From Candidatus Nomurabacteria bacterium (lineage in GTDB: Bacteria; Patescibacteriota; Minisyncoccia; Phycocordibacterales; UBA918), in contig CALRHO010000011.1 in the NCBI GenBank assembly GCA_943359405.1, forward strand, positions 1 to 15,720: DNA of 15,720 nucleotides, written 5' to 3'. Position numbers and translations under genes: made by a program. Shown piece after piece: positions 1 through 6,772 of the stretch (positions are counted from its first letter, which is position 1; the number at the start of each line of letters is the position of its first letter). The notes beneath the pieces were generated by a model. The model worked only from the letters and a program-made list of their open reading frames with translations. It was not told where the DNA came from and ran no database searches.

Positions 1-359
1 AGATTTGTCAGTTGTGGGTTAATGGTTCCAAGAATTAGTACAGCCGCAATGATGAGTAATAGTCCTAAAAGTGCACTCCGAATATCGTTCTTAGCATCAG
101 ATTTTTGGGTCACCACATCGGTGAGCATCCATTTCACTCCCCCGATAATGATTTTGATGACCGCCAGGAGCGCCGCAATGCTGATAGAGACAAAGTACAG
201 TTGATTGATGTACTGGTCGAAGTTACTAGCCGCGTTGTCGACACCTGGAATACCAACGAGTGGTTGGTACGTAACACCCGCGTTGACTACTGTTGGCAAT
301 AAAATAAATACCGATAGTAAAATAAGCACGTGCGGATACTGTTTAATTGTCGAGATCAT
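1..359 (-). CDS. VirB2/TrbC-like pilin subunit, C-terminus cut by window edge
   Basis: This open frame runs off the left edge, so only the first 119 residues are seen. It starts with ATG at 359. Residues 1-27 form a signal peptide (hydrophobic stretch about 11-25, small residues VNAG at the end). After a short polar part come two hydrophobic segments, about 55-73 and 95-112, separated by a polar loop with GVKWML and KSDAKNDIRSALLG. This is the two-helix hairpin of VirB2/TrbC-type pilins, which are processed and polymerised into type IV secretion pili. The loop resembles pilin-like genes I know from CPR genomes. The first 17 bases overlap the end of the propeller gene, which implies translational coupling and the same operon. 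No ribosome binding site is visible. The family assignment is from fold pattern and context, not a catalytic motif. Confidence 0.75.
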   Translation of the reverse strand, partial: MISTIKQYPHVLILLSVFILLPTVVNAGVTYQPLVGIPGVDNAASNFDQYINQLYFVSISIAALLAVIKIIIGGVKWMLTDVVTQKSDAKNDIRSALLGLLLIIAAVLILGTINPQLTN

Positions 360-1551
360 ACAGCCAGAGGGTATTATCTAAGCGATTAATGAAGTAGAGG
401 TTTGTACCGTCTGGTCCACTGCTATGGTTGAAGCCATCAATTGTGCGACCACTGTCGGTCAGAGTATCTACTAAAGTAGTAATAGTAGTACTAGTGGCCG
501 TAAAAAATAGTTCCACGACGACATCGTTATTGACCACCTGCCCGCGGTGCCAGGTATCAGGATATCCAAAGGCTGCTGACGAATTGCCTTGTACACACCA
601 GATCCTGCCGAGGATTTCTAGAGAACTAGCACACTTTTCAGGAATGAAAGCACCGAGCCCGTCAATAATTGTATTATCGAAGGTGTCGATAATGGTTGTT
701 TCGTATCGCTCTTCCCCCGGGTCTACTGTACTAATACCAACAAACGGTCCGCTGCGGAAGGCAGATAGTCCGAAGCCAGAAACGGGGAGACGCGTAAGAC
801 CACCCCCGCTCCCCACCCGATACACATACCCTGGCAGTAGATAGCTTGGTTTTGGATAGATAAAATGATCTGCCGTCTCCCCCCTTCCCCAGAGCACCAC
901 CGGATCACTCATTGGTAGCGTAAAAAGAGTTTTACTTGCGCCGCTGCGCAGGTTGCGGCTCTTGCCAATAGCGCTATTGCCGCGGACAGAGTAGAAAAGC
1001 ACCTCGTTTCCTTCAATGTGCATATTTTCAGCCAACTCACCAAGTTCATTCGTGGTGAGGCTGTCAGTAGTCGAACTCATGGTGCCAATCACCGTTTTTG
1101 CTACTCGGTTATAACCAGAGCGGTAGACCACAAAGGCGCCATCAGCACTGAAGACCGCCTCAGCTGCCTCAATGATGGTTGTTCCTGAACGTCGGCTTTC
1201 GGCCCCGGTTGTAAGGTCAATACTATAGACGTGTCCGGTACCAGCTTCAGCATAAAGTAGAATGCTACTAGTGCCGGTTTGTGTGAGTTCTCGGTAGCCA
1301 ATGACGGGTCGAGTGGTGAGTTGGCGCAAGGGTTTGCCGGTAACGTTGACGACCGGATTGGCGGTGCTCGTGGTAGCGACTACCGGCTCCTGCGGTAGGG
1401 GCTGACCTTGCTCACTACCACCAAAGCCAAAAGGATTGGATAAATCGGGAAGTTCTCGTGGGGTACCAAAAAACATCACATATATCCAGGCTGCAATGAG
1501 TAGCCCTACTACGATGACCGCGACCCCAATAACAAGTATGGTCTTTTTCAT
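343..1551 (-). CDS. Membrane-anchored probable beta-propeller protein of the secretion cluster
   Basis: About 402 residues. One hydrophobic segment (about 4-28) follows MKK and acts as an uncleaved anchor. A Pro/Ser/Thr/Gly-rich linker follows (about 30-75). The rest is beta-rich, with repeats of the kind seen in TolB or WD-like propellers: hydrophobic strand, turn, then phrases such as YSIDLTTG, VFSADGAFVVYRS and LWLYDLDN. Two cysteines, C307 and C319, could form a disulfide outside the membrane. No enzyme motif is seen. ATG at 1551 lies 2 bases after the previous stop (TGA ending at 1554). A GTG at 1557 would overlap that stop and add two residues, but the ATG-Lys-Lys start fits a membrane anchor better. 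I infer a structural or sensing role on the outer face of the apparatus. The propeller fold is a prediction by eye, and no gene name is justified. Confidence 0.8.
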   Translation of the reverse strand: MKKTILVIGVAVIVVGLLIAAWIYVMFFGTPRELPDLSNPFGFGGSEQGQPLPQEPVVATTSTANPVVNVTGKPLRQLTTRPVIGYRELTQTGTSSILLYAEAGTGHVYSIDLTTGAESRRSGTTIIEAAEAVFSADGAFVVYRSGYNRVAKTVIGTMSSTTDSLTTNELGELAENMHIEGNEVLFYSVRGNSAIGKSRNLRSGASKTLFTLPMSDPVVLWGRGETADHFIYPKPSYLLPGYVYRVGSGGGLTRLPVSGFGLSAFRSGPFVGISTVDPGEERYETTIIDTFDNTIIDGLGAFIPEKCASSLEILGRIWCVQGNSSAAFGYPDTWHRGQVVNNDVVVELFFTATSTTITTLVDTLTDSGRTIDGFNHSSGPDGTNLYFINRLDNTLWLYDLDN

Positions 1552-1553
1552 AA

Positions 1554-2495
1554 TCACTCAACCGCAAATCCACCTTGGGTACCCTGGAGCACCTGAGTGA
1601 GGTTGCGAACATGGAAACCAACATTGCCTATCCCCGATCGGGTCACCGTCAGATCGTAAGGATTGCTTGTGCGGGTACCGCTTACACCACCGGCCACGGT
1701 CCACTCGAGGAAATCAGGAGCGTTGTAGGTAGCGAGGTCGAGGTAGTAAGGCTCGGCTCGAACGGTGGCACTGCTACCAAGTAGAATCAAACGCTCGTGT
1801 ACGGGAAGGCGGCTTACGCCATAGAGTGGATTGGTGGCATAAAAATGCACTATGGGCTCGGTGTTAAAAATTTCAATTGAACGGCTCGCGAGCAGGCGCT
1901 CCCCACTACTGACACTAACCGATACGATAGCGCTACCTTGCGGCATGGTAAAAACAGCACGATTTTGTCCGAGCACCGGTCCACTATAGAGGACTGTATC
2001 GTTAATGCGCCAACTGTAGATGAGTTGGTTTGGTGAAAGGGGTGCACTCAGGATGGCACTTACATTCACTTGGCTCTCGACACTCGGAAGCGCCCGGCCC
2101 GTGTAGTGTACCGGAACCCGAGTTTGGGGCTCAATAATCAAGTCGAGATAGTACGGTGTGATGGTGTGCTCAACATTCAGCGCTAGGCCGTCTTGGGTCG
2201 TGACGCGGGCACGAACAAGCTGATTCTTTCCGTTTGGTCCAGACACAATTGAAATTTGGCGTTGGTTGGTGGATTCGGGCAGTTCTTGACCGTCGACAAA
2301 CCAACGAATAGTACCTCCGCCCGCGTTGTTCGCGTAGTCGTTGAGACTAACGGTAACGAGTTGATTTGGTTCAGGGTAGCGTGGAGAAAGGTCAAGCGAT
2401 GGCCCGCTACCAATGAGACTGCCGGTTACCTGGGCAGCGGCGTAGAGAGGTGTACTAAGTACCACGAGGCAGAGACAAAGAAAAACACGCAGCAT
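1554..2495 (-). CDS. Exported beta-sandwich (Ig-like) protein of unknown function
   Basis: 313 residues. Residues 1-21 are a clear signal peptide (MLR, then a Cys/Leu/Val-rich core, ending AAAQ). The remainder is beta-rich and soluble. Three stretches carry the Ig-like signature of a strand with a central Trp: TIRWFVDGQ (62-70), IYSWRINDT (159-167) and FLEWTVAGG (262-270). The phrase PYYLDL occurs at 114 and 249, supporting repeated domains. The open frame extends upstream to 2732, but that part lies over the next gene, lacks export character and has odd composition, so the start at 2495, directly before the signal peptide, is chosen. A -10-like TACAAT lies 8 bases upstream of this ATG. I infer an outside-facing structural or adhesive component of the secretion-like machine. 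No specific family is recognised. Confidence 0.82.
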   Translation of the reverse strand: MLRVFLCLCLVVLSTPLYAAAQVTGSLIGSGPSLDLSPRYPEPNQLVTVSLNDYANNAGGGTIRWFVDGQELPESTNQRQISIVSGPNGKNQLVRARVTTQDGLALNVEHTITPYYLDLIIEPQTRVPVHYTGRALPSVESQVNVSAILSAPLSPNQLIYSWRINDTVLYSGPVLGQNRAVFTMPQGSAIVSVSVSSGERLLASRSIEIFNTEPIVHFYATNPLYGVSRLPVHERLILLGSSATVRAEPYYLDLATYNAPDFLEWTVAGGVSGTRTSNPYDLTVTRSGIGNVGFHVRNLTQVLQGTQGGFAVE

Positions 2496-2512
2496 GTAGC
2501 AGTATTGTAGCA
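2496..2512 (-). promoter_or_regulatory. Putative extended -10 promoter giving a leaderless mRNA
   Basis: On the minus strand the sequence reads TGC-TACAAT, then 8 bases, then the ATG at 2495. TGn before the hexamer (2510-2512) matches the extended -10 element. No convincing -35 is seen at 16-18 bases. Transcription would start at or next to the ATG, so the mRNA would have little or no leader. There is no Shine-Dalgarno sequence. This is inference from position and sequence only. Confidence 0.45.
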
Positions 2513-2543
2513 AGGAATACCATACACCGTGCGCAGTATTGTA
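2499..2543. repeat. 11-bp direct repeat spanning the promoter of the Ig-like gene
   Basis: GCAGTATTGTA (plus strand) occurs at 2499-2509 and again at 2533-2543, 34 bases apart. Each copy contains TACAAT on the minus strand. The pair could be two stacked -10 elements or a duplicated binding site. With only two copies, chance is not excluded. Confidence 0.35.
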
Positions 2544-2559
2544 CACGGCCAGGGTTGAC

Positions 2560-3333
2560 TTACGAGCGGGAACGCCACATGACGTAGATGTAGTAGCCAA
2601 CCCAAGGAAATAAGTTGAGGACGGGCGCGCTGTAGCCAATACAACACAGGAGTAGAGCAGTAAACTTTCCGCCGGAACGGTCTCCCCCCAGGGGGTGCTG
2701 ACCTCGTACCGCATATAACATAATGGTCCCAATCAGACCAAGCATACTAAGACCAAATACGAGGAAGTGGAGCGCCAGGGCAATGTTAATAGGGGTGAGG
2801 AGCGAGAAATCACCACCAAAAATGCGAGCAGCACCATTTATAACCCCCATAACACCCTGAAAGAGTCTCCCGAGCCACGTACCTTCAACTGCGGCTTGCA
2901 AGCCAATAAACGCAAGTGAAATAGTCGCCAACGGTACCTGAAACGTCAACCAAAACCAGGTATGCCAAGCGGTCATCCACATCGCCGCCGGTGTGTTTTT
3001 GGCCACTGCTGCAGCGCTTTCGATAGCGTTTTGGGATGTGCTGTAGCCACGGGTGTTTTCAGCCAAAGCCGCCAGCTCAATCTCTCCGTCATACGCGCGG
3101 GCGGAGGCTGGTGACTGTTGGTAGAGAGCGGCTCTTTGAAGTTCTTGTAAATCAGCTTGTTTTTGCCGACTCTGCTCGTCACGAATGTTGGTTTCTCGGG
3201 TGGGGTTTGTCAGGCGTTCGGCTTGAATATTTTTGAAGCGGTCACTGGTAGTTTGGTACGGTTCATCTTGGGTAGAGATAGGAAAATCGACTGCCCTACG
3301 CGCAAGCTCCTGTTTTGAAAGCGGACGGGCCAT
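2560..3333 (-). CDS. Multi-pass membrane protein with soluble N-terminal half, unknown function
   Basis: 257 residues starting MARPLSKQEL. Residues 1-115 are polar, Gln/Arg/Glu-rich and probably largely helical (for example DEQSRQKQADLQELQRA), likely cytoplasmic. They are followed by about three to four membrane segments: roughly 118-145, 183-208, and 223-252, where the last may be one long or two short helices. An amphipathic stretch with VMGVINGAARIFGG lies between the first two. No enzyme motif or family is recognised. The gene sits 12 bases downstream of the VirB4 gene, so a role as an inner-membrane partner of the ATPase is likely but inferred from context only. The 12-base gap holds TACAAT followed by six bases and the ATG. 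I looked for similarity to VirB3, VirB8 and VirB10 patterns and could not support any of them. Confidence 0.82.
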   Translation of the reverse strand: MARPLSKQELARRAVDFPISTQDEPYQTTSDRFKNIQAERLTNPTRETNIRDEQSRQKQADLQELQRAALYQQSPASARAYDGEIELAALAENTRGYSTSQNAIESAAAVAKNTPAAMWMTAWHTWFWLTFQVPLATISLAFIGLQAAVEGTWLGRLFQGVMGVINGAARIFGGDFSLLTPINIALALHFLVFGLSMLGLIGTIMLYAVRGQHPLGGDRSGGKFTALLLCCIGYSAPVLNLFPWVGYYIYVMWRSRS

Positions 3334-3345
3334 GCCGCCATTGTA
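3334..3345 (-). promoter_or_regulatory. Putative -10 element 6 bases before the membrane-protein ATG
   Basis: The whole 12-base gap between the VirB4 stop and this ATG reads TACAAT-GGCGGC on the minus strand. The hexamer matches the bacterial -10 consensus at five of six positions. It lacks the TGn extension (TAG precedes it, which is the VirB4 stop). It fits a leaderless internal promoter, but GGCGGC is not a Shine-Dalgarno sequence. Confidence 0.4.
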
Positions 3346-5142
3346 CTACGACCGAGTAGCACGCAGTTCCTCACGCGCCTTACGAATCTGGAGAAGTTGC
3401 GAGGGGTCGGAGGTGATGATTTGGTCCTCGGTGTACGAAGCAATGACCTTGATGGCCACGTGCTTGAGACCGGCAAAGAAAATGCCCTCCCCTACCCCTG
3501 ACTCAAGCAGGAGATATTTCTCCTCATCGGTGAGGTTGAAGGTTTTTTGAATATTATCAATGGCGGTAGGTGACTGCTTCATGAGGAACTGGATTGACGA
3601 GTTGGTGATCATCGGCACGCCATACGGAGAACGGAGAAAGTCATCCACGTCTTGGGTGATGGTAGCGATACCGAGGTAGTACTTACGGCCACGCTTAGCG
3701 AGACTAAAGAGGAACGAGGCGGTATCTTCACTTTTCATCATCCACCAGGCTTCGTCGATAACGAGGAGTCGTTTCTGGAGACGTCGACGTACTGCGCTCC
3801 AAATAAAATTGGTCACAATGTACATAGCGATGGTCTTGAGCTCATCCTCCATATCTCGCAGCGAGAACACGACGAATTTTTGATTGATATCAACGTTCGT
3901 GGGTTGGTTCATAAAACCCGACCAGGTACCCGAGGTGTACTTTTGGAGACGAGTAATCAATGAGCCGCTACCGTCCATGCCGGCAAGCACCATTTCAAAA
4001 TCAGACAGCAGGGGTGGTTCCATGCCGGCGAAGCTGGCATCACCGGTGATGTCTTTTAGCGCATACGTTTCGTGAATGGCCAGATCAATGAGCGTTTCCT
4101 CCTCCGGTGAGAGGCCGCCGAGCATGAGGCGGAAAAGACCAATGAGCTCTATGACGTGGCTGCGCAGAATGTCGTGTGGGTCCTCGTCGTCTTGGGGCGG
4201 CGGTAGGTCAAAAGGGTTGATGTGGTGGTCGGAAGACAATGAGATATTAAAGAAACGACCACCAGTGGCTTCTGCCAAGTACTCATACTCACGCTCTGGG
4301 TCAAGCACAATTACCTCGGTCCCAAACATCAATGAGCGAAGAATTTCGAGCTTGAGGGTGTATGACTTCCCGGCCCCGGAGGTGGCAAAGGTGACAGAGT
4401 TATAGTTGGTGAGACTAAAGCGGTCGAAGAGAACGAGTGACGAGTTGTGGCGGTTGATACCGTAGAGGATACCGTTGTCGGCAGTAAGGTCAAATGAGGT
4501 AAATGGAAAGAAGCTCGAAAGTGGTGAAGAATTAAACTTGCTGTGCACCAAAAGCTCATCTTGAGCAAGCGGCACGATGCTTTTCATGCCCGGTTCCTGC
4601 TGGAAGTAGCCAGGCTTAATATAGATAAGTCGTGAGTCGAGCATGCCCTTGATGTCATTTTCGGCCTTATTAAGGGCGGCCTCGTCAGCACCGTAGACAC
4701 TAATGTAGAGACCAACATCAAAAAGGCGCTCCTCGGATTGTTGGAGTTTGTCACGGAGGTCTTCAAGGTTTTGATAGGCAGCCTCGAGTTGGGGGTCTCG
4801 TACTTCCCCTCGTTCGGCTTTCATGTTGATTTGGCTTTGCACCTCGGCCACTTTCTTCTGGAACTTCTTCAGCATATCCGCCGTGTTGATGGGGTGGATG
4901 AAGATAGAAATATCGAGCTCCCGTTCGAGATTAGTGATGGGTTGGAGCCAGCCTTCGGTCAAGTAGCGAGGATAGGCAACGGCGTAAAAGACACGGGCAT
5001 TGACTCCGCCGATGCTAATACTGCGGGGACCAATCGAGATTGCACTCGGCGCTATCACATCAGTGATGGTAAGGAGGTGGTCGCCAAGATCAACCTCGGC
5101 GGAGTTTGTAGTTTTCGGCTTAAGAAAGTCAAAGAGTCCCAT
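3346..5142 (-). CDS. virB4: VirB4/TraC-type secretion ATPase
   Basis: 598 residues; the energy-supplying ATPase of type IV secretion systems, acting on the cytoplasmic face of the membrane. Walker A is ATSGAGKS at 253-260 (K259). Walker B is LLVIDEAW at 459-466 (D463, E464). The downstream block with KRGRKYYLG (483-491) and TITQDV (494-499) is typical of the VirB4/HerA-FtsK-like fold, where the Gln acts as a sensor-type residue. IVLDPEREYEYLAE (278-291) is also characteristic of VirB4/TraC. The N-terminal part (1-250) has a coiled-coil-prone stretch at about 88-140. The protein is shorter than the roughly 800 residues usual for full VirB4, because the first domain appears to be encoded by the preceding gene 14 bases upstream. 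Both catalytic motifs are intact, so it should be an active ATPase. No Shine-Dalgarno sequence precedes the ATG. Confidence 0.95.
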   Translation of the reverse strand: MGLFDFLKPKTTNSAEVDLGDHLLTITDVIAPSAISIGPRSISIGGVNARVFYAVAYPRYLTEGWLQPITNLERELDISIFIHPINTADMLKKFQKKVAEVQSQINMKAERGEVRDPQLEAAYQNLEDLRDKLQQSEERLFDVGLYISVYGADEAALNKAENDIKGMLDSRLIYIKPGYFQQEPGMKSIVPLAQDELLVHSKFNSSPLSSFFPFTSFDLTADNGILYGINRHNSSLVLFDRFSLTNYNSVTFATSGAGKSYTLKLEILRSLMFGTEVIVLDPEREYEYLAEATGGRFFNISLSSDHHINPFDLPPPQDDEDPHDILRSHVIELIGLFRLMLGGLSPEEETLIDLAIHETYALKDITGDASFAGMEPPLLSDFEMVLAGMDGSGSLITRLQKYTSGTWSGFMNQPTNVDINQKFVVFSLRDMEDELKTIAMYIVTNFIWSAVRRRLQKRLLVIDEAWWMMKSEDTASFLFSLAKRGRKYYLGIATITQDVDDFLRSPYGVPMITNSSIQFLMKQSPTAIDNIQKTFNLTDEEKYLLLESGVGEGIFFAGLKHVAIKVIASYTEDQIITSDPSQLLQIRKAREELRATRS

Positions 5143-5156
5143 AGATTTTGTAGGCG

Positions 5157-5792
5157 CTAGTTTTGTAGTGACGGTGCATTCGTAGTCGGGTCACCGGGAT
5201 TGTAGACATGATAGTAGAATTCGACGAGCTCGTCGGTGGAAAGGGCGATCGTGCGCACGCCTAGTTGCGATAGTCCCTGCTCAACCACGGCTACTCGTTG
5301 GTCGAGTTGGATACGCTGCTCCTCAAAGCGGAGCTCCGAGGTACTCAGTGCTTGCTTCCCTTGTGCGAGAAAGGAACCAAGGTTCTTGGATAGATTAAGC
5401 GGAGCGGCTGTATAGGGCACAATGACAAAGAAACTCTTGGTCATCACCTCTACCTCAGTAGTAAAGGTTTTGATAAATTGTACGTACTCACGGAGCTGTA
5501 CGCGCATCAAATCATTGCTTTGTTTGTCTTCAAGACCACGAAGTACTTCAAGATATGGTTCAATGTTCATCCGGCGGGACTGAATGTAAATCTGGATCGA
5601 AAAATCAAGGGTGTTGAGGAAGTTTTGGAACGAGAGCAGGATGGCGTGCTGCTCGTCTTGGGATTTTAGGGCAAAGTTGATGGAAGAGGCAAGGAGCACC
5701 TTACAGTACTGGCCGTTTTTTAGGATCACCACACCATCACGAATGTCACGGATGTTTACAAATTCTTGGCTGGCGGGGGTGGCTTTGGGCAT
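5157..5792 (-). CDS. TraC-like protein: separate N-terminal domain of a split VirB4
   Basis: 211 residues, soluble, with no signal peptide or Walker motif. The opening (FVNIRDIRDGVVILKNGQYCKVLLASSI) and the later IQIYIQSRRM, LREYVQFIK and SFFVIVPY match the layout of the N-terminal domain of TraC/VirB4 ATPases: an opening beta strand pair, then helix, then the strand with a basic end. An alpha-helical region (about 140-185, Glu/Gln/Arg-rich) follows. It lies between PrgI (3 bases upstream) and the VirB4 ATPase (14 bases downstream), exactly where the missing N-terminal part of VirB4 would be encoded. I infer it binds the ATPase and helps dock it to PrgI or VirB6-type membrane proteins. TraC-like assignment is fairly firm; that the two proteins form one functional VirB4 is inference. 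Confidence 0.8.
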   Translation of the reverse strand: MPKATPASQEFVNIRDIRDGVVILKNGQYCKVLLASSINFALKSQDEQHAILLSFQNFLNTLDFSIQIYIQSRRMNIEPYLEVLRGLEDKQSNDLMRVQLREYVQFIKTFTTEVEVMTKSFFVIVPYTAAPLNLSKNLGSFLAQGKQALSTSELRFEEQRIQLDQRVAVVEQGLSQLGVRTIALSTDELVEFYYHVYNPGDPTTNAPSLQN

Positions 5793-5795
5793 AGA

Positions 5796-6221
5796 TTAGG
5801 AATCTTTCTTTTGGAGAGCTTGCATTTCGAGCCTACGAGCGAGTGAAGCAATAGAGGTTGTAGGCTTAGGTGAAGTAGTTGTCTCGGGGGTACTGATAAA
5901 ACGGTCAGCGACGGGGGCGGTCAGTTCTTTGTACACGACGTTGTCTTTGCGTCGCCAGAGGTAGAGGCGGTAATTATAAAAGTAGTTAAACATTGCCTCT
6001 AAGAAGAAAGAAAATGGGCGATTGTTGATCGGGTAAAAGGCCAGCGCCAGCGCGATGATAGCCAACGGCAAACCAAACAGGAGGAATACGAAAAAGGGTG
6101 TGGTAAGAAACAGTACAACCCCCATCCCTACCCCACCGCCGAGGTAGAGAAACTGTCGCCAGGTAAACGGACCGATGATGCGGTCTTCGATTTCGATGAA
6201 CTGCGGTACCTCAAAACGCAT
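5796..6221 (-). CDS. PrgI family membrane protein
   Basis: 141 residues from the ATG at 6221. The start MRFEVPQFIEIEDRIIGP followed by FTWRQFLYL is the hallmark of the PrgI family (Pfam PF12666), small inner-membrane proteins found next to VirB4 in conjugation systems of Gram-positive and CPR bacteria and considered VirB3-like partners of the ATPase. Two hydrophobic helices follow (about 24-42 and 44-66), then YPINNRPFSFFLEAMFNYFYN and a polar Thr/Ser-rich cytoplasmic tail from about 100. An upstream in-frame ATG at 6245 would add eight residues before the conserved start and would place the promoter inside the gene, so 6221 is preferred. The stop lies 3 bases before the TraC-like gene. Confidence 0.9.
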   Translation of the reverse strand: MRFEVPQFIEIEDRIIGPFTWRQFLYLGGGVGMGVVLFLTTPFFVFLLFGLPLAIIALALAFYPINNRPFSFFLEAMFNYFYNYRLYLWRRKDNVVYKELTAPVADRFISTPETTTSPKPTTSIASLARRLEMQALQKKDS

Positions 6222-6255
6222 GGGTAAAGTATACCGCAACGACACAGTATGTGCA
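6222..6255 (-). promoter_or_regulatory. Putative promoter of the PrgI-TraC-VirB4 genes, leaderless
   Basis: On the minus strand TATACT (6228-6233) is followed by TTACCC and the ATG at 6221. TGCACA (6250-6255), 16 bases upstream of the hexamer, matches the -35 consensus at four of six positions. Of the promoter-like sites here, this minus-strand one has the best -35. It sits in the longest gap (65 bases) inside the secretion block, so it may start a sub-operon. Confidence 0.5.
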
Positions 6256-6286
6256 GGGTAGCGGTAACGCTTCTATCCCCACCCCG

Positions 6287-6766
6287 TTATGTGCGCTCAC
6301 TATCCCAGCGTGGAATGTCGGTCAGGGGTCGGTTTCGTACACTGGGTTGTTCGGAGCGGTACACCGGTGCTTCGGCTGGCGCTTGGCTCTCGAGGTCGTG
6401 CATGTCGCGGGCCATGGTCCGGACGGGGATAGTTTGTGCCAGTGCCGCCTCGGTCTCGGCGATTTCTTGGTGGAGGGGTTGTGTTTGATGGAGGGGGGCA
6501 AGAAACTCAAGAACGTCAGCAGTGAGTCGTAAAGACGCTATCTCAGAGAGGCCGAGTCTTTGGGCAAACAGTGTAACTAGGTCAGACCGGTTGATCAAGC
6601 CGAGCACCACATCGCCCACGAGCAATGCATAGTCACGGTATCTTGCCTGCGGAATGTGATGTTTTGAAAATACAGCCAATAAGCCGACCCCGTCCTCGTA
6701 GAGTTTTTTTGCAGTGGGTGATGATTGTGCAAAGCGTTCCTCGCGCTGTTCGTCAGTGATATCCAT
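6287..6766 (-). CDS. Small soluble helical protein of unknown function
   Basis: 159 residues, acidic start (MDITDEQREERFAQ), no signal peptide and no membrane segment. Residues 15-100 look helical, with KKLYEDGVGLLAVFSKHHIP, then LVGDVVLGLINRSDLVTLFAQRLGL, which resembles a small helical bundle of regulatory or adaptor proteins. The C-terminal 50 residues are rich in Pro, Gln, Arg and likely disordered. I do not recognise the family. It is co-directional between the VirB6-like gene (6 bases upstream) and PrgI, so it probably belongs to the secretion block, perhaps as a cytosolic adaptor. No Shine-Dalgarno sequence or clear -10 is seen. The intact frame and tight spacing support a real gene. 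Confidence 0.75.
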   Translation of the reverse strand: MDITDEQREERFAQSSPTAKKLYEDGVGLLAVFSKHHIPQARYRDYALLVGDVVLGLINRSDLVTLFAQRLGLSEIASLRLTADVLEFLAPLHQTQPLHQEIAETEAALAQTIPVRTMARDMHDLESQAPAEAPVYRSEQPSVRNRPLTDIPRWDSERT

Positions 6767-6772
6767 ACGTAT

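Noticed and set aside
2496..2732. Upstream extension of the beta-sandwich gene to an ATG at 2732
   Set aside because: It lies over the downstream end of the membrane-protein gene, has odd composition, and would bury a clear signal peptide in the middle of the protein.
6252..6280. Hairpin AGCG-TTAC-CGCT between the small soluble gene and PrgI as a terminator
   Set aside because: Only four pairs and no T run on the minus strand; more likely chance within the gap.
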